Positions 5,342 through 6,952 of a stretch of DNA of 6,952 bases are shown here, piece after piece; the stretch's first letter is position 1, and every line of letters begins with the position of its first letter. Position numbers and translations under genes: made by a program. The DNA lies in assembly GCA_903898215.1 (NCBI GenBank), contig CAIUEQ010000234.1, positions 1-6,952 on the forward strand. The letters run 5' to 3'. The stretch comes from an uncultured Bacteroidota bacterium (GTDB taxonomy: Bacteria; Bacteroidota; Bacteroidia; UKL13-3). The notes below the pieces were generated by a model. It saw only the letters and a list, made by a program, of their open reading frames with translations. It ran no database searches and was not told where the DNA came from.

Positions 5342-6658
5342 TTAGTATCTGTACATTTCAGCTTTGAATGGTCCTTCAACAGGAACACCAATATATTCAG
5401 CTTGCTCTTTATCAAGTATCGTTAATTTCGCTCCTATATGTGCAAGGTGTAAAAATGCAACCTTCTCATCTAAATGTTTAGGTAATACATACACTTTGTT
5501 TTCAGGATATCTGTCGATATGATTCCAAAGATCGATTTGAGCCAACGTTTGGTTTGAGAATGAATTACTCATTACAAAACTTGGATGTCCCATTGCACAA
5601 CCTAAATTCACCAAACGACCTTCAGCTAAAACAATAATTTCGTTTCCATCAACATTATAAACATCAACTTGGGGCTTCACTGTAAATTTAGTAGAACCAT
5701 AGTTTTTATTCATCCATGCCATATCAATTTCGTTATCGAAGTGACCGATATTACATACGATAGATTTATCACGCATTGCTTTAAAGTGGCGATCGGTAAT
5801 GATCTTCACGTTACCTGTTGCTGTAACAAAAATATTTGCACGCTTACAAGCTTCTTCCATTGTTACTACTTCAAAACCATCCATTGCAGCTTGTAAAGCA
5901 CAAATTGGATCGATCTCAGTAACTAACACACGAGCACCTGCACCACGTAAAGATTCTGCTGAACCTTTTCCAACATCACCATAACCTGCAACAACAGCAA
6001 CTTTACCTGCCATCATAATATCGGTAGCTCTGCGAATTGCATCTACCAACGATTCTTTACAACCGTATTTATTATCAAATTTTGATTTGGTAACTGAATC
6101 GTTCACATTAATTGCAGGAATAAGTAATGTTCCTTTTTTCATGCGCTCATATAAACGGTGAACACCGGTAGTTGTTTCTTCAGATAATCCTTTGATATCT
6201 TTTGCTAATGCAGGGAAACGATCAAAAACCATATTGGTTAAATCACCACCGTCATCTAAAATCATATTTAAAGGTTTGCCACCTTCAAAAGCATGAAGTG
6301 TTTGTTCGATACACCAGTCAAATTCTTCTTCGTTCAAACCTTTCCAAGCATACACAGGAATACCTGCAGCAGCAATTGCAGCAGCAGCGTGATCTTGTGT
6401 AGAGAAAATATTACATGAACTCCAAGTAACTTCAGCACCTAAAGCTGTTAAAGTTTCAATTAACACAGCAGTTTGAATGGTCATGTGCAAACAACCTGCG
6501 ATGCGAGCACCTTTTAATGGTTGTGATGGACCATATTCTTTACGGATACTCATCAAACCAGGCATTTCAGCTTCGGCTAATTTTATTTCTTTTCTTCCCC
6601 ACTCACTTAGGGAAATGTCTTTTACCTTGTAAGGTAATTGTGTTTTAGTTTCGCTCAT
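5342..6658 (-). CDS. ahcY: S-adenosylhomocysteine hydrolase (adenosylhomocysteinase)
   Basis: AhcY reversibly cleaves S-adenosyl-L-homocysteine to homocysteine and adenosine with bound NAD, relieving product inhibition of methyltransferases; it is cytoplasmic and usually tetrameric. The 438-residue protein is full length. Substrate-domain motifs are GCLHMTIQTAVL (55-66), CNIFSTQDHAAAA (82-94), LDDGGDLT (133-140), EETTTGVHRL (159-168) and NVNDSVTKSKFDN (183-195), which holds the Lys190/Asp194/Asn195 catalytic cluster. The NAD loop is GYGDVGKG (224-231) with the ribose-binding Glu247 in VTEIDP, followed by GHFDNEID (304-311) and GRLVNLGCAMGHPSF. The C-terminal tail ends FKAEMYRY; its Lys and Tyr are the residues that reach the NAD site of the neighbouring subunit. 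It lacks the roughly 40-residue insertion found in some bacterial homologues. It appears monocistronic, with a promoter close upstream and a terminator downstream. ATG 6658 is the natural start, 20 nt from the promoter box. Confidence 0.98.
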   Translation of the reverse strand: MSETKTQLPYKVKDISLSEWGRKEIKLAEAEMPGLMSIRKEYGPSQPLKGARIAGCLHMTIQTAVLIETLTALGAEVTWSSCNIFSTQDHAAAAIAAAGIPVYAWKGLNEEEFDWCIEQTLHAFEGGKPLNMILDDGGDLTNMVFDRFPALAKDIKGLSEETTTGVHRLYERMKKGTLLIPAINVNDSVTKSKFDNKYGCKESLVDAIRRATDIMMAGKVAVVAGYGDVGKGSAESLRGAGARVLVTEIDPICALQAAMDGFEVVTMEEACKRANIFVTATGNVKIITDRHFKAMRDKSIVCNIGHFDNEIDMAWMNKNYGSTKFTVKPQVDVYNVDGNEIIVLAEGRLVNLGCAMGHPSFVMSNSFSNQTLAQIDLWNHIDRYPENKVYVLPKHLDEKVAFLHLAHIGAKLTILDKEQAEYIGVPVEGPFKAEMYRY

Positions 6659-6677
6659 AATTGTTGTTAAAGGGTTG

Positions 6678-6685
6678 CAAAAGTA
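6678..6685 (-). promoter_or_regulatory. Bacteroidota -7 promoter box of ahcY
   Basis: Read on the minus strand, TACTTTTG is an exact TAnnTTTG match, followed by CAACCC. It lies 19 nt upstream of the ahcY ATG, giving a predicted leader of about 14 nt, too short for a riboswitch. A T-rich stretch (6709-6704) lies about 18 nt further upstream in place of a TTTG -33 box. Confidence 0.6.
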
Positions 6686-6744
6686 TGTTTTAGGGTTTTG
6701 ATATAAAAATTTATTTTAGTGAGCTATCGTCATGTAAAGTTATA

Positions 6745-6802
6745 GCCATAGATTTCACAGATTTATTTTAAAACATTTTTAATAATCTGTGAAATCTGTG
6801 GC
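6745..6802. repeat. ACAGATT-type palindromic intergenic repeat, copy 2 (two 9-nt units per arm)
   Basis: Two 19-nt arms (6745-6763 and 6784-6802) are complementary at 18 of 19 positions, with a 20-nt A/T loop. Each arm is G plus two 9-nt units: CCATAGATT and TCACAGATT on the left, CCACAGATT and TCACAGATT on the right when reverse complemented. It shares the TATAGCCA left boundary with the copy at 2739-2809 but has one unit fewer per arm and is much better paired. It lies upstream of the ahcY promoter, outside any transcript visible here. Confidence 0.85.
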
Positions 6803-6910
6803 TCAATTAAAAAACTATTCATTTCGATATAAACTATAATAAGCACTGAATTGAAAAGATGTTTAAGCAAATTATTCAAAAAATTATTTTAGAGTTAAAA
6901 CAACGTGACG
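6803..6910. other. AT-rich spacer without recognised features
   Basis: Between the palindromic repeat and the rightward promoter box there is only A/T-rich sequence with scattered short A and T runs. I see no reading frame of useful length on either strand, no strong hairpin and no tRNA-like fold. The full gene-free stretch from 6659 to the right edge is 294 bases and is otherwise covered by the promoter and repeat entries. Confidence 0.6.
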
Positions 6911-6918
6911 TACATTTG
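6911..6918 (+). promoter_or_regulatory. Candidate rightward promoter (-7 box) for a gene beyond the window
   Basis: TACATTTG is an exact TAnnTTTG match on the plus strand, followed by TGTTTTAAAT. The region 19-24 nt upstream is TTTTAG rather than TTTG, so only the -7 element is clear. No reading frame starts before the window ends, so any gene it drives lies to the right. Confidence 0.45.
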
Positions 6919-6930
6919 TGTTTTAAATAT

Positions 6931-6952
6931 TGAAGTAAAAAGTAAAAAGTAA
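6931..6952 (+). repeat. Start of an AAAAGTA heptamer tandem repeat, cut by window edge
   Basis: The last bases read TGAAGTA, AAAAGTA, AAAAGTA and one further A, that is three 7-nt units, and the run may continue past the edge. The unit resembles the degenerate heptamers at 5310-5337. It follows the candidate promoter, so it would lie in the 5' leader of the gene to the right. Confidence 0.6.

Noticed and set aside
6659..6690. A SAM- or SAH-responsive riboswitch ahead of ahcY
   Set aside because: The predicted promoter box is only 19 nt from the start codon, leaving a leader too short for such a structure, and no suitable hairpins are present in it.

Overview
The window looks like chromosomal DNA from a member of the Bacteroidota. 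Four things point there. The DNA is AT-rich. Start codons follow A/T-rich leaders with no Shine-Dalgarno motif. Three upstream regions carry a clean TAnnTTTG element, the -7 box of Bacteroidota promoters. The genes, including a 2-oxoacid:ferredoxin oxidoreductase alpha subunit with an N-terminal gamma domain, fit that phylum. I cannot place it to genus.

Layout from left to right: (1) the N-terminal half of a KorA-type 2-oxoglutarate:ferredoxin oxidoreductase alpha subunit on the minus strand, cut by the window edge (1-914); (2) a divergent promoter region (915-1040); (3) a small stand-alone asparaginase-like domain protein (1041-1529, plus); (4) a short TTGAT-rich repeat spacer; (5) gmd (1595-2731) and fcl (2823-3761), both plus strand, which together convert GDP-mannose to GDP-L-fucose, with a hairpin-forming repeat between them; (6) a PIF1-like SF1B helicase on the minus strand (3758-5101), whose stop codon overlaps the fcl stop; (7) a 240-bp spacer (5102-5341) holding two compact hairpins, a terminator and a degenerate heptamer array; (8) ahcY, S-adenosylhomocysteine hydrolase (5342-6658, minus), with its promoter; (9) a gene-free right end (6659-6952) holding a second copy of the hairpin repeat, a rightward promoter and the start of another heptamer run.

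The genes are mostly unrelated housekeeping functions: central carbon oxidation, nucleotide-sugar synthesis, DNA unwinding and methyl-cycle recycling. Only gmd and fcl form an evident functional pair. I see no phage, insertion sequence, CRISPR array, rRNA or tRNA, and no convincing new multi-gene system. The less ordinary content is in the spacers: an ACAGATT-based palindromic repeat present twice with different numbers of 9-nt units per arm, a compact two-hairpin element, and heptamer tandem repeats. The lone asparaginase N-terminal domain is the most unusual protein.
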